Origin: Motiliproteus sp965230185
GTDB lineage: Bacteria > Pseudomonadota > Gammaproteobacteria > Pseudomonadales > Balneatricaceae
Reading direction: 5' to 3'
DNA length: 64,000 nt
NCBI GenBank assembly: GCA_965230185.1
Contig: OZ245995.1
Span: 992,001-1,056,000, forward strand
Shown: piece after piece, positions 9,270-18,328 of the stretch
Layout: each line of letters opens with the position of its first letter
How positions within the stretch are numbered: the first letter of the stretch is position 1
Program-made: the position numbers and the translations under genes
Notes under the pieces: model-generated
Database searches by the model: none
What the model saw: the letters and a program-made list of their open reading frames with translations, nothing else
Told to the model about the DNA's origin: nothing

Positions 9270-10610
9270 TTACAGGCCCAGCTTCTTCTCCAGGTAGTGG
9301 ATATTCAGACCGCCCTCGATAAAGTTGGCATCCCGTACAATATCCTGCTGCAGCGGAATATTAGTCTGAATACCGCTGATAACCGCTTCATCCAGTGCGT
9401 TTTTCATCCGGATCAGGGCGCTGTTACGATCTTCACCGTGGGTGATCAGCTTGGCGATCAGTGAGTCGTAGTAAGGTGGCACCCGATAGCCGCTGTAGAG
9501 ATGAGAGTCAACGCGCACACCGATACCGCCAGGGGCGTGGAAGTAATCCACTTTACCGGGGCTGGGCATAAAGGTTTTCGAATCTTCGGCGTTGATACGA
9601 CACTCAAAGGCATGGCCATTGATGCTGATATCTTCCTGTCGCAGGCTGAGAGGCTGGCCGGAGGCGATCCTCAGCTGCTCTTTGACGATATCGACGCCGG
9701 TGACCATTTCGGTGACCGGGTGCTCGACCTGAACACGGGTGTTCATTTCGATAAAGTAGAAACCACCGTCTTCGTACAGGAATTCAAAGGTACCGGCACC
9801 GCGATAGCCAATCTCGATACAGGCATCAACACAGCTCTGCAGAACCGCGGCTCTGGCCTCTTCATCGATATTTGGTGCTGGGGCCTCTTCCAGTACTTTC
9901 TGGTGACGACGCTGCATCGAGCAGTCGCGGTCATACAGGTGAACGGCATTGCCCTGGCCGTCGGCCAGTACCTGCACCTCGACGTGGCGGGGGTTTTCCA
10001 GGTATTTCTCAAGGTAAACAGTATCGTCACCGAAGGCGGCTTTCGATTCTGTGCGGGTGACATGGATGGAGCTCAGCAGTGCTCCTTCGGTATGAACCAC
10101 CCGCATTCCACGACCACCACCGCCGGCGGCGGCCTTGATGATGACCGGATAACCGATATTGCGAGCGATACGCAGGGTGCGCTCGGTATCTTCGGTCAAC
10201 GGGCCGTCGGAACCGGGAACGGTCGGCACGCCGGCCTTTTTCATGGCTTCGATGGCGGAAACCTTGTCGCCCATCAGGCGGATGACATCCGCGGTAGGAC
10301 CGACAAAAACAAAGCCGCTGTTTTCGACCTGCTCGGCAAAATCAGCGTTCTCTGCCAGGAAACCGTAACCCGGGTGAATGGCGACAGAATCGGTAACTTC
10401 TGCTGCGCTGATCAGACTCGGGATGTTGAGATAGCTGTCCGTGGATGCGTTGGGACCGATACAGACCGCTTCGTCTGCCAGTCGTACGTGCATCAGATCG
10501 CGGTCGGCCTTGGAGTGAACCGCTACGGTCTTGATATCCAGCTCCTTACAGGCGCGCAGGATGCGTAGCGCAATCTCTCCCCGGTTGGCGATGATAACTT
10601 TATCCAGCAT
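9270..10610 (-). CDS. accC: Acetyl-CoA carboxylase, biotin carboxylase subunit
   Basis: ATP-grasp enzyme that carboxylates the biotin on AccB, the first half-reaction of malonyl-CoA synthesis. It has 446 residues. The N-terminus MLDKVIIANRGEIALRILRA is canonical. ATP-binding GGGGRGMRVVH lies near 162-172 and the catalytic region has MNTRVQVEHPVTEMVTG near 290-306. The biotin carboxylase C-terminal domain follows (AFECRINAEDSKTFMPSPG). It lies 33 bases after accB in a two-gene operon. Subunits AccA and AccD are not in the window. Confidence 0.98.
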   Translation of the reverse strand: MLDKVIIANRGEIALRILRACKELDIKTVAVHSKADRDLMHVRLADEAVCIGPNASTDSYLNIPSLISAAEVTDSVAIHPGYGFLAENADFAEQVENSGFVFVGPTADVIRLMGDKVSAIEAMKKAGVPTVPGSDGPLTEDTERTLRIARNIGYPVIIKAAAGGGGRGMRVVHTEGALLSSIHVTRTESKAAFGDDTVYLEKYLENPRHVEVQVLADGQGNAVHLYDRDCSMQRRHQKVLEEAPAPNIDEEARAAVLQSCVDACIEIGYRGAGTFEFLYEDGGFYFIEMNTRVQVEHPVTEMVTGVDIVKEQLRIASGQPLSLRQEDISINGHAFECRINAEDSKTFMPSPGKVDYFHAPGGIGVRVDSHLYSGYRVPPYYDSLIAKLITHGEDRNSALIRMKNALDEAVISGIQTNIPLQQDIVRDANFIEGGLNIHYLEKKLGL

Positions 10611-10643
10611 AAGTGTAATGCCCTTAATATTCGCCGGTTGGGA

Positions 10644-11102
10644 TTAACCGATGGTAACCAGAGGCTGGTCAAATTCGACAGGCTGACCCTCTTCGACCAG
10701 AATTTCCAGAATTGTACCGGACTTATCAGCTTCAATCTGGTTCATCATCTTCATTGCTTCGATAATGCAGATAACGTCACCGGCCTTAACTGTTTTACCG
10801 ACTTCGACGAAAGCATCGGCGCCCGGAGAAGGAGAGCGGTAGAAGGTGCCTACCATCGGTGAGCGAACCGCGTGGCCTTCCAGAACAGGTTCCGCAGCGG
10901 CAGGTGCTGCTGCCGGAGCCGCCGGGGCGGCAACCGCTACCGGAACGGGGGCCGCTACCGGGGCCGGAGCACTGACCGCAACGGGCGTGACGCTGGACGC
11001 GCGGCTGATGCGAACGGACTCTTCACCCTCTTTAATCTCAATTTCATTAATGTCGGATTCTTCGAGCAGTTCAATCAGTTTCTTTACTTTTCGGATGTCC
11101 AT
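10644..11102 (-). CDS. accB: Biotin carboxyl carrier protein of acetyl-CoA carboxylase
   Basis: Carries the covalent biotin between AccC and the carboxyltransferase. It has 152 residues. The N-terminal segment MDIRKVKKLIELLEES leads into a long Ala/Pro/Val linker (about 40-72) and the biotinyl domain at about 75-152. The biotinylated lysine is Lys118 in EAMKMM. The C-terminal thumb-bearing fold ends GQPVEFDQPLVTIG. Unlike many gammaproteobacteria, no aroQ gene precedes it: the next 356 bases contain no coding signal and the neighbour is divergent. Confidence 0.97.
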   Translation of the reverse strand: MDIRKVKKLIELLEESDINEIEIKEGEESVRISRASSVTPVAVSAPAPVAAPVPVAVAAPAAPAAAPAAAEPVLEGHAVRSPMVGTFYRSPSPGADAFVEVGKTVKAGDVICIIEAMKMMNQIEADKSGTILEILVEEGQPVEFDQPLVTIG

Positions 11103-11458
11103 GATTTGTCTCGGATTAAATACTCAATCTGAAACTGCGGCGGCTGTTATAACCGCAGTCTGTAAAATTATCTGGTGGTCAGACCGGTTTTCGAACAGAA
11201 GTTCAGATGCCGGCAGAAAATTTGTCATACAAATAAGGGGCAGTAGTTTGCCGCAATTGCGTCAGGCTGTCTACATGTGCGTGGTTTTTTAGATGTTTAC
11301 CGTGATTTTCCAGATTTTAGCGTGAATTTGCTGCCGGTTGGTCTGCATAATTAGTGCCGTAATGACTCCTCGGCGAGATGCTTTTCGCTCCCGCAACAGC
11401 ATTCCCGGCCTGGTGATCTGGTGTTATGATGAGGCGGAATTTCAATTCAGGAAGGCGG
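11103..11458. other. Divergent intergenic region, accB / lipoprotein gene
   Basis: 356 bases between divergent genes, AT-richer than the flanks. It should hold the accBC promoter and the lipoprotein-gene promoter. The aroQ gene often found ahead of accB is absent. No hairpin terminator or riboswitch-like structure was recognised. Confidence 0.5.
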
Positions 11459-12262
11459 ATGAATAGACGGCCGGCGTTTTCGATCTCTCTGTTGCTGATG
11501 GTCCTGCTGTTGTCGGCCTGCTCTGCTCCCGGTAAGAAGGTCGCTTTGCCTGAACCGGTGGTGACCGTCCATGATTCCTCCCGGCCCGCATCTCCGCTCA
11601 ACGGTGCTCCAGTCAATCAGGAGCGGCCCGATCAGTCCCGTCGTCGGATTCAGCTGGTACTGACTCTGCTTGATGAGGCTGAGCAGGCGATGACCGATAA
11701 ACGTCTGACGACCCCCGGCGCCTATAATGCCCTGAGTTTCTACAGTCGGGTGCTGAAGCTGCAACCGGAAAATAAAGAGGCCCGTCAGGGGCTGCAGAGA
11801 ATAGTCGATCGCTATATTCAGTGGAGCGATGTCGCTTTGCAGCAGGGAAGGACAGGCAGTGCCAGAAGCTATCTTCAACGCGCCGCTCTGGTGGATCCCG
11901 ACAGCCCGGCGCTGGCAGAAGCTCGGCAGCGGGTCGAAGTACAAAGCCGGCTGCAGAAGCAGCAACGGGCCGAGAAACCGCGTGGCGGGGATCGACAACC
12001 ACCGAAAGTCGCTGTCCGCACCGGCGAACGGTTCGTTGCGTTGGATCAATCCGGGCTGAAAAACAGGTCCACAGAGGTCAGTCGACAGCTGGCCGCTCTG
12101 GCGGAACTGATCCGGGAGCGGGATGCCCGGGTAATTATCAGGGCTCCCAGTGATCGCCAGGGGCGCTGGATATATCAGCAGATGAATCAGCGCCACGAAG
12201 AGTACCGGATTCGTGCCAATATGCAGATTGAGTCCGCAGCCGGGGTGTTGCTGCTGGACTGA
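11459..12262 (+). CDS. Predicted lipoprotein with TPR-like helices
   Basis: A 267-residue protein of unrecognised function. The start at 11459 was chosen because CAGGAAGG lies directly upstream and the product then begins with a lipoprotein signal (MNRRPAFSISLLLMVLLL) ending in a lipobox LLSAC, giving Cys21 or so as the lipidated residue. After a short unstructured linker, residues about 55-145 look like two tetratricopeptide-type helical pairs (NALSFYSRVLKLQPENKEA, SYLQRAALVDPDSPAL). A basic Gln/Arg-rich linker and a C-terminal alpha/beta part follow. It heads a plus-strand run with an orphan ParA-type ATPase and a phosphodiesterase, with gaps of 77 and 45 bases. Confidence 0.75.
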   Translation: MNRRPAFSISLLLMVLLLSACSAPGKKVALPEPVVTVHDSSRPASPLNGAPVNQERPDQSRRRIQLVLTLLDEAEQAMTDKRLTTPGAYNALSFYSRVLKLQPENKEARQGLQRIVDRYIQWSDVALQQGRTGSARSYLQRAALVDPDSPALAEARQRVEVQSRLQKQQRAEKPRGGDRQPPKVAVRTGERFVALDQSGLKNRSTEVSRQLAALAELIRERDARVIIRAPSDRQGRWIYQQMNQRHEEYRIRANMQIESAAGVLLLD

Positions 12263-12339
12263 GCCCGGGATACGACCGGGAAAACACGGATCGGGCGGAT
12301 ATTGCGGCGGATGCAGATAAAGGAAAGTCGGAGACAGCC

Positions 12340-13104
12340 ATGCGCAGAGTAGTGTTTAACCAGAAGGGTGGAGTTGGTAAGTCCAGCATCGCCGCCAACC
12401 TTGCCGCAATCAGTGCCAGTAAAGGACGCCGGACCTTACTGGTCGACCTGGATCCGCAGTGTAACGCCAGCCAGTATCTGCTGGGAGATGCGGTTAACGA
12501 GGTAGACCAGGACGTCATGGATTTCTTTGAGCAGTCCCTCAGTTTTCGGATGAAAGGGACGCCGCCCCAGCAGTATGTCTCCGAAACCCGTTTCGATAAT
12601 CTGTCACTGATCGCTTCCAATCCGGATCTCGGCGACCTCCACGCCAAGCTGGAGGCGCGACACAAGATCTATAAACTGCGTGATGCGCTGCAGAACCTGT
12701 CTGAATTCGAGTACATCTATATCGATACCCCGCCGGCGTTTAATTTCTATACCCTGTCGGCGCTGGTGGCGGCACAGGGCTGTCTCATCCCGTTCGACTG
12801 CGATGAATTTTCCCGGCAGGCGCTTTACTCGCTGCTGGAAAATGTCCAGGAAACCATTGAGGATCATAACGATGAGCTGCTTGTCGAAGGCATCATCGTC
12901 AACCAGTTTCAGCCCCGGGCAACGCTGCCCCGACGTATCGTCGACGAATTGCGGGCCGAGGATCTGCCGGTGATGGCCAGCTATCTGTCTTCTTCGGTGA
13001 AGATGAAGGAATCCCATAACGAAAGCCTGCCGCTGATTCACTATGCACCGGCTCATAAGCTGACCCGGGAGTTCGTGGCGCTGTATGATGAGCTGCATAG
13101 CTGA
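12340..13104 (+). CDS. ParA/MinD-family ATPase, orphan
   Basis: A 254-residue deviant-Walker ATPase. The signature KGGVGKSSIAANLAA lies near residue 7, Walker A-prime LLVDLDPQCNASQYLL near 36-50, and motif 3 YIDTPPAFNFYTLSAL near 130. These features belong to ParA-type positioning proteins, which form ATP-dependent dimers on DNA or membrane. No ParB gene and no centromere-like repeat is visible nearby, so chromosome segregation is unlikely. There is no N-terminal DNA-binding extension and no C-terminal amphipathic MinD-type helix is obvious. The cargo is unknown. It is probably co-transcribed with the lipoprotein upstream. Confidence 0.88.
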   Translation: MRRVVFNQKGGVGKSSIAANLAAISASKGRRTLLVDLDPQCNASQYLLGDAVNEVDQDVMDFFEQSLSFRMKGTPPQQYVSETRFDNLSLIASNPDLGDLHAKLEARHKIYKLRDALQNLSEFEYIYIDTPPAFNFYTLSALVAAQGCLIPFDCDEFSRQALYSLLENVQETIEDHNDELLVEGIIVNQFQPRATLPRRIVDELRAEDLPVMASYLSSSVKMKESHNESLPLIHYAPAHKLTREFVALYDELHS

Positions 13105-13149
13105 TCTGTATTACAGAGGGTGTCACTGAACCGGCAGAGGAGGCTGAAT

Positions 13150-14319
13150 GTGTACGATGATCCGGCTGCGATTACAGGTCCCGATTACGACCACAGTATT
13201 GTCAATCTGATATCGGCACTGGCCGGCGACCGGGCGCCGGCGGCAGGACTCTATCCACCCACTGCGCTGCTGGATGATTATCAGCTCCATGACCGGCCGG
13301 TGGTACTGCTGGTGGTCGACGGGCTGGGATATAACTTTCTTTCACGCTTTCAGAACAGTCATCTGGCCCGGGCGATGCTGGGAAGACTGACCTCTGTTTT
13401 TCCCACCACGACGGCGACCGCTGTCACAGCGCTGGCGCTGGGGGTGCCGGCGCAGCAGCACAGCATTACCGGCTGGTTTACCTGGCTGAAAGCGCTGGGT
13501 TGTGTGGTGGCGCCGTTGCCGTTTGTGCCCCGGGGCGGCGGTGCCAGTTTTACCCGGTCAGGGATTGAAGCCAGCAGTCAGCTGGATGCTGAAGCCCTGT
13601 TGCCGGGCCTTGGGCGACCGGCCATCCTGGTCAATCCCGAGTACATTTCCGATTCTACCTACAGCCATGCACTGTTCGGAGATATCCCCCGCCAGTCACA
13701 CCGCCGTATCGAAGAGATGTTCGACAATATCGCTGAGGCACTGCAGCAGCCGGGTAATCCGCTGGTCTGGAGTTACTGGACCGAACTGGATGGTATGGCC
13801 CATGCGTTCGGGATTGGCAGCCCGGAGGTTCGCCATCACTTTCTGGAGATAGACCAGGCCTTCGGTAACTTTCTTGAGCAGATTCGCGGCAGCAATGCGT
13901 TGGTGGTGGTCACCGCCGATCACGGGCTGATTGATACGGCGCAGGATCGGGTTATCCACCTGGATCGGCACCCGGAGCTGGAGGGCATGTTACAGCTTCC
14001 GTTGTGCGGTGAGCCCCGGGCTGCTTTCTGTTACCTGCGAGCCGGCCGTGAGCGGGATTTTGACCGTTACGTGCGGGACAATCTGTCTGACCGCTGTCGG
14101 CTGTTCTGTAGTGCCGAGGTGGCCACTGCAGGCTGGTTTGGCAGAGGGAAGGCGTCGCCGCGGTTTCAGGAGCGCATTGGCGATCGGTTACTGCTGCCCC
14201 GGGAAAACTGGATCATTAAGGACCGCCTGTTGCAGGAGCAGCCGTTCAGTCAGGTCGGCGTTCATGGCGGACTCAGTGATGATGAGCTCTATGTCCCATT
14301 GATTGTCGCTGAGACCTGA
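13150..14319 (+). CDS. Alkaline-phosphatase-fold phosphodiesterase / nucleotide pyrophosphatase family protein
   Basis: About 389 residues from a GTG at 13150, preceded by AGAGGAGG at 13135-13142. Another in-frame GTG at 13120 is possible but has weaker spacing. Family marks are VVLLVVDGLGYNFL (first metal aspartate), FPTTTATAVTALALG (nucleophile Thr region), WTELDGMAHAFG and VVVTADHGLID (metal His/Asp). This is the type I phosphodiesterase/nucleotide pyrophosphatase superfamily. No signal peptide is visible, so the enzyme should be cytoplasmic. The substrate cannot be read from the sequence. It ends the lipoprotein-ParA run and is followed by a terminator. Confidence 0.8.
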   Translation: MYDDPAAITGPDYDHSIVNLISALAGDRAPAAGLYPPTALLDDYQLHDRPVVLLVVDGLGYNFLSRFQNSHLARAMLGRLTSVFPTTTATAVTALALGVPAQQHSITGWFTWLKALGCVVAPLPFVPRGGGASFTRSGIEASSQLDAEALLPGLGRPAILVNPEYISDSTYSHALFGDIPRQSHRRIEEMFDNIAEALQQPGNPLVWSYWTELDGMAHAFGIGSPEVRHHFLEIDQAFGNFLEQIRGSNALVVVTADHGLIDTAQDRVIHLDRHPELEGMLQLPLCGEPRAAFCYLRAGRERDFDRYVRDNLSDRCRLFCSAEVATAGWFGRGKASPRFQERIGDRLLLPRENWIIKDRLLQEQPFSQVGVHGGLSDDELYVPLIVAET

Positions 14320-14345
14320 CCGGCCCTGCAGCGGGGGGCAGACAC

Positions 14346-14374
14346 AAAAAAGCCGGCATAAGCCGGCTTTTTGC
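14346..14374. terminator. Bidirectional terminator between phosphodiesterase gene and ppa
   Basis: Arms AAAAAGCCGGC and GCCGGCTTTTT around a short ATAA loop, between two convergent genes. Confidence 0.88.
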
Positions 14375-14390
14375 GAACTGCGGTGGCTGT

Positions 14391-14924
14391 TTACTTGCTG
14401 GCCTCATAGGCCTTAGCGGAAGCCTCGATGGCAGCGCGGGCGGCAGCGGCGTCGGACCAGCCTTCAACCTTAACCCACTTGCCTTTTTCCAGGGTCTTGT
14501 AGTTCTCAAAAAAGTGCTTGATCTGCTCCAGCAGCAGTTCGGGCAGGTCGTTGATGTCCTGAACGTCGTTGTACATCTGGGTCAGCTTCTCATGAGGAAC
14601 GGCGACCAGTTTGGCATCTTCACCGGCTTCGTCGGTCATATTGAGGATACCGACCGGGCGGCAGCGAATTACAGAACCGGTCAGTACCGGGTAAGGGGTC
14701 ACAACCAGCACGTCCAGTGCATCGCCGTCGTCTGCCAGGGTGTTGTTCACATAGCCGTAGTTGGCAGGGTAGAACATCGGTGCAGCCATGAAACGGTCAA
14801 CGAAGATCGCGTCGCTGTCCTTGTCGATTTCGTATTTAACCGGAGAGCTGTTGGCTGGGATTTCGATGATGACGTTGATATCACCGGGCAGTTCTTTACC
14901 CGCAGGTACTTTTTCAAAGCTCAT
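14391..14924 (-). CDS. ppa: Inorganic pyrophosphatase, family I
   Basis: Hydrolyses pyrophosphate to drive biosynthetic reactions. It has 177 residues, the usual size for the hexameric bacterial enzyme. The signature region DGDALDVLVVTP holds metal-binding aspartates. Other landmarks are FMAAPMFYPANYGYVNNTLA, VGILNMTDEAGEDAKLVAVP and HFFENYKTLEKGKWV. It is a single gene between a terminator and fbp, both on the minus strand. Confidence 0.98.
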   Translation of the reverse strand: MSFEKVPAGKELPGDINVIIEIPANSSPVKYEIDKDSDAIFVDRFMAAPMFYPANYGYVNNTLADDGDALDVLVVTPYPVLTGSVIRCRPVGILNMTDEAGEDAKLVAVPHEKLTQMYNDVQDINDLPELLLEQIKHFFENYKTLEKGKWVKVEGWSDAAAARAAIEASAKAYEASK

Positions 14925-15067
14925 GATTTTGTCTTCTCTTGAAATGACGGAAGTTCTGAATGGGGCGCATTATAAAAGACGGAGCCTGCCATTACCAATA
15001 AGACAAAGGGGGGATGGGGTTGCGGTGAGAATGGAGAAGCGTCGCGCTATGGCGGGGGAAGGGGACA

Positions 15068-15090
15068 GGGGAGCGACGACTGCGCTCCCC
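15068..15090 (-). terminator. GC-rich hairpin downstream of fbp
   Basis: Arms GGGGAGCG and CGCTCCCC lie just past the fbp stop. There is no T-run on the minus strand, so it may be a weak or processing structure and not a true intrinsic terminator. Confidence 0.4.
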
Positions 15091-15099
15091 GTAGCAGGA

Positions 15100-16071
15100 T
15101 CAGCCCTGGCGGTGGTACTCCATCACGGTTTCCACCTCTTCTTTCGAGCCCAGAACCACAGACACCCGCTCGTGGATCGCCTGGGGCTGAACATCGAGGA
15201 TATCTGTTTTCGTGTTTACGCTGCGGCCACCGGCCTGCTCAACCAGCATACTCATCGGGTTGCCTTCGTACATCAGTCGCAGTTTGCCGGGCTTCTGCGG
15301 TTCCCGGGAATCCCAGGGGTACATAAAGACGCCGCCGCGAGTCAGAATACGATGGACTTCTGCCACCATAGAGGCAACCCAGCGCATGTTGTAGCGCTTG
15401 CCACGGGGACCGTCCTCTCCCTGCAGCAGGTCCGCGATGTATTGCTGAACCGGGGGTTCCCAGAAGCGCTGATTGGACATGTTGATGGCGAATTCCTGGG
15501 TGGTCTCAGGGATGCGGACCTTCTCCCGGGTCAGGTAGAACTCGCCGTTGTGGCCCAGAGTGAAGACATTGACGCCGTCGCCGGTGGTCAGAACCAGCAG
15601 GCAGGAAGGGCCGTAGAGTACGTATCCGGCGGCCACCTGATTCCGTCCGGCCATCAGGAAGGCTTCGTCGTTGCAGCCTGTCAGCTCTTTTGGTGCTTCC
15701 AGAATCGAGAAGATAGTACCGACGGAGACATTGATATCGATATTGGACGAGCCGTCGAGAGGATCGAAGGTGACCAGGAATTTTCCGTCGGGGCTGGCGG
15801 TGATGCTGTGGTCTTCCTCTTCAGAAGCCATGCCGCGGACCAGATCTGATCCCTGCAGAGTCAGTTTGATAATATCGTTGGCGATAACATCCAGCTTTTT
15901 CTGTACTTCGCCCTGAACATTCTCATGCTCGGCCGATCCCAGAATGCCATCCAGGGCACCGTTCTGAAGCTTGCTGTCGACTTCTTTGCAGGCCGACATC
16001 AGCAGATTGACGAGCTCGATAAGGTCGGCGGGTGTTTCATTCTGTTTCAGAAACTGGGTGAGCCTGAGCAT
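15100..16071 (-). CDS. fbp: Fructose-1,6-bisphosphatase class I
   Basis: Gluconeogenic phosphatase converting fructose-1,6-bisphosphate to fructose-6-phosphate. It has 323 residues. The metal and substrate motif VTFDPLDGSSNIDINVSVG lies near residue 110. EEDHSITASPDG precedes it and ARLMYEGNPMSML-like (KLRLMYEGNPMSMLVEQAGG) and YPWDSREPQKPGKLRLMYE stretches follow near the C-terminus. MLRLTQFL is a convincing N-terminus. It is divergent from mpl with 234 bases between starts, as in Pseudomonas-type genomes. Confidence 0.97.
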   Translation of the reverse strand: MLRLTQFLKQNETPADLIELVNLLMSACKEVDSKLQNGALDGILGSAEHENVQGEVQKKLDVIANDIIKLTLQGSDLVRGMASEEEDHSITASPDGKFLVTFDPLDGSSNIDINVSVGTIFSILEAPKELTGCNDEAFLMAGRNQVAAGYVLYGPSCLLVLTTGDGVNVFTLGHNGEFYLTREKVRIPETTQEFAINMSNQRFWEPPVQQYIADLLQGEDGPRGKRYNMRWVASMVAEVHRILTRGGVFMYPWDSREPQKPGKLRLMYEGNPMSMLVEQAGGRSVNTKTDILDVQPQAIHERVSVVLGSKEEVETVMEYHRQG

Positions 16072-16305
16072 GGATATTACCTTGGGGATCCTGAATTCGG
16101 TTTGGTTAAGTATAGTTAAAAAGGCTGGTGGGCCGGAGGCTTGTCCGACGCGCGGGAATGATACGTTAAGCGCTGGCTGAATGCATGCAAAAACTGCCGG
16201 AATCGATCAGTTTTTCGACAACTTCTGCAGCGAGGCGGTGTATTGTTTCATCCGACTGATGCTGAGCTGGTATGATGGCGCCAGTTGATTGAGTTTGAGA
16301 CGGTT

Positions 16306-17685
16306 ATGCATCTTCACATACTGGGTATTTGCGGCACCTTTATGGGCAGCCTGGCACTGCTGGCCAGGGCTCGTGGATTCAGGGTGACCGGGTCGGATGC
16401 CAATGTTTATCCTCCCATGAGCACGCTGCTGACAGAACAGGGCATAGAGATCACCGAAGGCTACGATGTCAGCCAGTTGCAACCGGCACCGGAGCTGGTG
16501 GTCATTGGCAACGCCATGAGTCGGGGAAATCCCTGTGTGGAGTATGTGCTGAACCAGGGGCTGGACTACTGTTCCGGTCCCGAATGGCTGGCTCGCTACG
16601 TACTGAAAGATAAGTGGGTGATGGCGGTGGCCGGCACCCACGGTAAAACCACCACCAGCAGCATGCTGGCCTGGATACTGGAAGACGCCGGCATGTCGCC
16701 GGGGTTTCTGATCGGTGGAGTACCGCGGAATTTCGATATCTCAGCCCGGTTGGGCGATACACCGTTTTTTGTGGTTGAAGCGGATGAATACGATACTGCC
16801 TTTTTTGATAAGCGCTCCAAGTTTGTTCACTATCGTCCCCGCACTGCCATTCTCAATAATCTCGAGTTTGATCATGCCGATATCTTCGATGATCTGGCGG
16901 CCATTGAGCGGCAGTTCCACCATCTGATAAGGACCATTCCCGGAGACGGTCAGATACTGCTGCCGGGCGAGGATGGAAATCTGGCTCGCGTGCTGGATCA
17001 GGGATGCTGGACACCGGTACAGCGTTTCGGCATTGAAGAGAAAGGATCGTCGCCGGGCTGGCGGGCGCGGCTGTTATCGGCAGATGGTTCGAGCTTTGAA
17101 ATCTGCAGAGGCGAGGAGTCTCCGGTAACGGTGAACTGGTCACAGACCGGAAATCACTCGGTGTTGAACGGGCTGGCTGCAGTGGCCGCCGCCCATCATG
17201 TGGGGGTGCTTCCCGAAGTGGCCGCCGCGGCACTGGGCCGGTTCCTGGGGGTAAAGAGGCGGATGGAAGTGGTGGGTGAGGCGGCCGGTGTGACGGTTTA
17301 CGATGATTTTGCCCATCACCCGACAGCAATCGAAACGACACTGAAGGGGCTGCGCGCGCAGGTGAATGAGGCGCAGATTCTGGCGGTGATTGAACCGCGC
17401 TCCAATACCATGCGACTGGGGGCTCACAGCGACCGGCTGGCACCGGCGACAGCCGCCGCCGACCGGGTGATCTGGTACCAGCCGGCGGGGCTGAACTGGA
17501 ATCTGGAAGCGGTGGCCGAGGCCAGTCCGGTACCGGCGACCATATGTTCATCTGTGGATGAAGTGATCGATTCGGTCAAGTCGCTGAGCGTGGATGACAG
17601 TCATGTACTGATCATGAGCAACGGCGGTTTCGAAGGTATTCATGGCCGCCTGCTCAGTGCGTTGCAGGAGCTGGAAATTGACTGA
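16306..17685 (+). CDS. mpl: UDP-N-acetylmuramate:L-alanyl-gamma-D-glutamyl-meso-diaminopimelate ligase
   Basis: Murein-recycling Mur-ligase relative that attaches recovered tripeptide to UDP-MurNAc. The start at 16306 gives 459 residues and the family N-terminus MHLHILGICGTFMG; an upstream in-frame codon would add seven unrelated residues. The P-loop is GTHGKTTTSSMLAW at about 110-123. The central domain shows EADEYDTAFFDKRSKFVHY and LNNLEFDHADIF, and the C-terminal domain DDFAHHPTAIETTLKGLR and EPRSNTMRLG. Its stop overlaps the proposed ubiX start by eight bases. Confidence 0.97.
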   Translation: MHLHILGICGTFMGSLALLARARGFRVTGSDANVYPPMSTLLTEQGIEITEGYDVSQLQPAPELVVIGNAMSRGNPCVEYVLNQGLDYCSGPEWLARYVLKDKWVMAVAGTHGKTTTSSMLAWILEDAGMSPGFLIGGVPRNFDISARLGDTPFFVVEADEYDTAFFDKRSKFVHYRPRTAILNNLEFDHADIFDDLAAIERQFHHLIRTIPGDGQILLPGEDGNLARVLDQGCWTPVQRFGIEEKGSSPGWRARLLSADGSSFEICRGEESPVTVNWSQTGNHSVLNGLAAVAAAHHVGVLPEVAAAALGRFLGVKRRMEVVGEAAGVTVYDDFAHHPTAIETTLKGLRAQVNEAQILAVIEPRSNTMRLGAHSDRLAPATAAADRVIWYQPAGLNWNLEAVAEASPVPATICSSVDEVIDSVKSLSVDDSHVLIMSNGGFEGIHGRLLSALQELEID

Positions 17686-18319
17686 TCCGCAAATTTCCTC
17701 AGCTGAGTGGTCACAGCGTGTCACGGTGGCACTGACCGGTGCATCCGGCGCTCAGTACGGACTGCGACTGATTCAGTGCCTGGTGGCCGCTGATTCACAG
17801 GTGCTGGTGCTGATTTCCAGAGCGGCGCAGGTTGTGATAGCAACGGAAACGCCCCACAGGATACCGGCCGAAGCCGTTGCTGCCGAACAGTTTCTGAGTG
17901 GGCTCTTCGGGGCCAGCCCGGGGCAGATCAGGGTGTTTTCCCGTGAGCAGTGGTTTTCTCCGGTTGCCTCCGGTTCCGGCTCTCCGGCTGCCACCGTGGT
18001 CTGCCCCTGCAGCACCGGCAGCCTGTCGGCATTTGCCTGCGGCGCCAGCGACAACCTGATAGAACGGGCGGTGGATGTGGCGCTGAAGGAGCGGCGCAAG
18101 CTGATTCTGGTACCAAGGGAAGCACCCTATTCCGAAATTCATCTGGAGAATATGCTGAAGCTGACCCGGATGGGGGCTGTGGTGCTGCCGGCCAGTCCGG
18201 GCTTCTACCATCAGCCCGTAACCATCGAAGATATGATCGACTTTGTGGTGGCCCGGGTTCTCGATCAGCTGGGAGTCGACCAGCAACTGATGCCCCGCTG
18301 GGGCGAAGATCGACTCTGA
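17678..18319 (+). CDS. ubiX: Flavin prenyltransferase UbiX
   Basis: Makes prenylated FMN, the cofactor of UbiD-type decarboxylases in ubiquinone synthesis. The core VTVALTGASGAQYGLRLIQ, CPCSTGSLSAFACGASDNL, ERRKLILVPREAPYS and LENMLKLTRMGAVVLPASPG is diagnostic. The start is uncertain: a TTG at 17678 has AGGAG a few bases upstream and overlaps the mpl stop, implying translational coupling, and gives 213 residues. No ATG fits between there and the conserved core. The ubiD gene is not in the window. Confidence 0.92.
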   Translation: MTDPQISSAEWSQRVTVALTGASGAQYGLRLIQCLVAADSQVLVLISRAAQVVIATETPHRIPAEAVAAEQFLSGLFGASPGQIRVFSREQWFSPVASGSGSPAATVVCPCSTGSLSAFACGASDNLIERAVDVALKERRKLILVPREAPYSEIHLENMLKLTRMGAVVLPASPGFYHQPVTIEDMIDFVVARVLDQLGVDQQLMPRWGEDRL

Positions 18320-18328
18320 TATGAGTGA

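Noticed and set aside
9501..10568. A 355-codon plus-strand frame opposite accC
   Set aside because: Antisense shadow of accC; no ribosome site or domain.
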